Source: Pirellulales bacterium (GTDB lineage Bacteria; Planctomycetota; Planctomycetia; Pirellulales; JACPPG01). From it: DNA of 47,104 nt. A program made the translations under genes and the position numbers. A model generated the notes under the pieces. That model did not search any database and was not told the DNA's origin. It saw only the letters and a program-made list of their open reading frames with translations. Positions within the stretch are counted from its first letter, which is position 1. The number at the start of each line of letters is the position of its first letter. Location: the NCBI GenBank assembly GCA_035546535.1, contig DASZWQ010000205.1, forward strand, positions 1-47,104, written 5' to 3'. Below are positions 46,176-47,104 of this stretch, piece by piece.

Positions 46176-46571
46176 TTAACGCTGCGCCTTTTTCAATTGG
46201 GCCTCGACCTCGGCGACTTTGCGGCGCTGGTCTTCGACTTCCGCGACCAGCTTGGCACGCGTCTCGTCCACGATGTGGTCGGCTTCGGCCAGACTCTCGC
46301 GCTGCGTGGCGACGTACTTCTGATCGTCCTCGTATTTTCGATCCTGACGGTCCGCCCCCGATTCGGCGAGCGACTGTTCGACTTTATCGACGTCCGCCTT
46401 CTGGATCCGCTCCTGTCCGGCCAGGTCGACCTTGAACCGATCGAATTCCAGGAGTGCTTTTTCGCGCTCGCCGAGTTTCTCCTTTTCCTTGGCGTACTGG
46501 GCGCGCAAGTCGCTCACGCTGGGCTTGCAGCCGGAGAACAGAACCAGGGCAACGACGATCCATAGTCTCAT
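46176..46571 (-). CDS. Coiled-coil lipoprotein
   Basis: A 131-residue protein with a lipoprotein signal: MRLWIVVALVLFSGC, lipobox LFSGC with the lipidated Cys at about residue 15. The rest is one long charged helix with heptad-like character (AQYAKEKEKLGEREKALLEF, DETRAKLVAEVEDQRRKVAE), a probable coiled coil reaching into the periplasm. No family named. The ATG at 46571 begins the signal; the frame extends upstream. It stands alone, facing the small basic gene. Confidence 0.8.
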   Translation of the reverse strand: MRLWIVVALVLFSGCKPSVSDLRAQYAKEKEKLGEREKALLEFDRFKVDLAGQERIQKADVDKVEQSLAESGADRQDRKYEDDQKYVATQRESLAEADHIVDETRAKLVAEVEDQRRKVAEVEAQLKKAQR

Positions 46572-46947
46572 GGCGATCACCCTCGAAAGCAAATTCTCGC
46601 CCCGCTCATCCCCCGCAAAAAGCTCCTCGACTATTGATAATTCTAGCATCCCGCCCCCGCGATCCTGGGAAATGGCCAGATTGCCCTGCTGGGCGGGTAT
46701 TGTGAAACCGAGAACAAGGGAGCCTATGACAGAGTGCATGCCACGGTGGTTTCCTTAGCGCGGGTCCCCGGCCGTGGCGCAATGATCCTCTCCCAGTTGC
46801 GTAACGTGTGGGTTGTTGCGGGAATTCTCTCTTCGCCCCCGAGCGGCCGGGTTTTGGCCCGACAAACACCTCGCATCAGGCACTTCGTTCTTGGGCCGGC
46901 GCTAGATAGAATCAGAGGCCCCAAGCGGTCGGCAAAACCGCGCTATC
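46572..46947. other. Gene-free stretch before tRNA-Ser
   Basis: No coding frame is supported. A TAGAAT at 46907-46912, about 35 bp upstream of the tRNA, could be its -10 box; no good -35 is seen. Nothing else recognised. Confidence 0.45.
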
Positions 46948-47034
46948 GGATGGGTGGCAGAGTGGTCGAATGCGGCAGTCTTGAAAACTGCTGGGTGCGC
47001 AAGTGCCCCGGGGGTTCGAATCCCTCCCCATCCG
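46948..47034 (+). tRNA. tRNA-Ser (anticodon UGA)
   Basis: An 87-base class II tRNA. The acceptor pairs GGATGGG with CCCATCC, the anticodon stem is GCAGT/ACTGC with loop CTTGAAA (anticodon TGA), it has a long variable arm, and the T arm contains GGTTCGAATCC. CCA is not encoded. Confidence 0.95.
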
Positions 47035-47104
47035 CTTGATGATCAAGCGCTTTCGCGCTTCTCGTCCAATCAACGCCGCGAACGAACAGGAAAGCCGCCG
47101 GCAC

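Overview
This window looks like a planctomycete chromosome segment, most likely from the Pirellulales. It is GC-rich and carries several lineage hallmarks: a DUF1549/DUF1553 protein paired with a Tat-exported DUF1501 protein, a PEP-CTERM secreted protein, an actinobacterial/planctomycetal-type ferrochelatase, Complex I subunits with unusual insertions, and many small membrane proteins with an N-terminus like TRRWFQFSLRT. All calls come from reading the sequence; no database search was run.

Layout. (1) 303-6159, minus strand: a tightly packed, operon-like array of 13 small, mostly unrelated genes. Ten copies of a ~46-bp DNA 'tag' sit at their 5' ends. Seven copies encode the first ~14 residues (M-PPAPKH-TRRWF-Q/R-F) of a membrane-anchored protein. 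In three copies the reading frame is broken, and the tag becomes a 16-25 codon leader that stops just before an unrelated gene. The array is headed by a standalone Clp-N domain gene. (2) 6348-12211, plus: the DUF1549/DUF1553 - DUF1501 pair, a REP-like element and a large membrane protein. (3) 12367-15901: a YtrA-type GntR regulator with a near-perfect operator, an ABC ATPase, a permease and a zinc-ribbon membrane protein. (4) 16048-20072: tRNA-Leu, a PEP-CTERM protein, a guanidine-III riboswitch with a Gdx/SugE exporter, an SDR lacking its catalytic Tyr next to a cytosolic solute-binding-like protein, and a DHFR-family remnant. (5) 20116-23729: ferrochelatase divergent from a cNMP-binding/patatin protein, tRNA-Glu and csrA. 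(6) 24428-37885: Complex I genes nuoI, nuoA, nuoC, nuoD, nuoH, nuoJ, nuoK, nuoL, nuoM and nuoN, interrupted by DUF2203 and pentapeptide-repeat genes; nuoB, nuoE, nuoF and nuoG are absent. (7) 37902-47034: a ferritin-like protein, TatD, PheA, DnaK, ClpB, a small basic protein, a coiled-coil lipoprotein and tRNA-Ser.

How the parts work together. The nuo block encodes the membrane arm and part of the peripheral arm of NADH:quinone oxidoreductase; the missing subunits must lie elsewhere. dnaK and clpB are adjacent and encode the two halves of a disaggregation machine. The riboswitch and exporter form a complete guanidine-sensing and efflux unit. The least explained part is the tagged array at the left end, which is the best candidate for an undescribed system.
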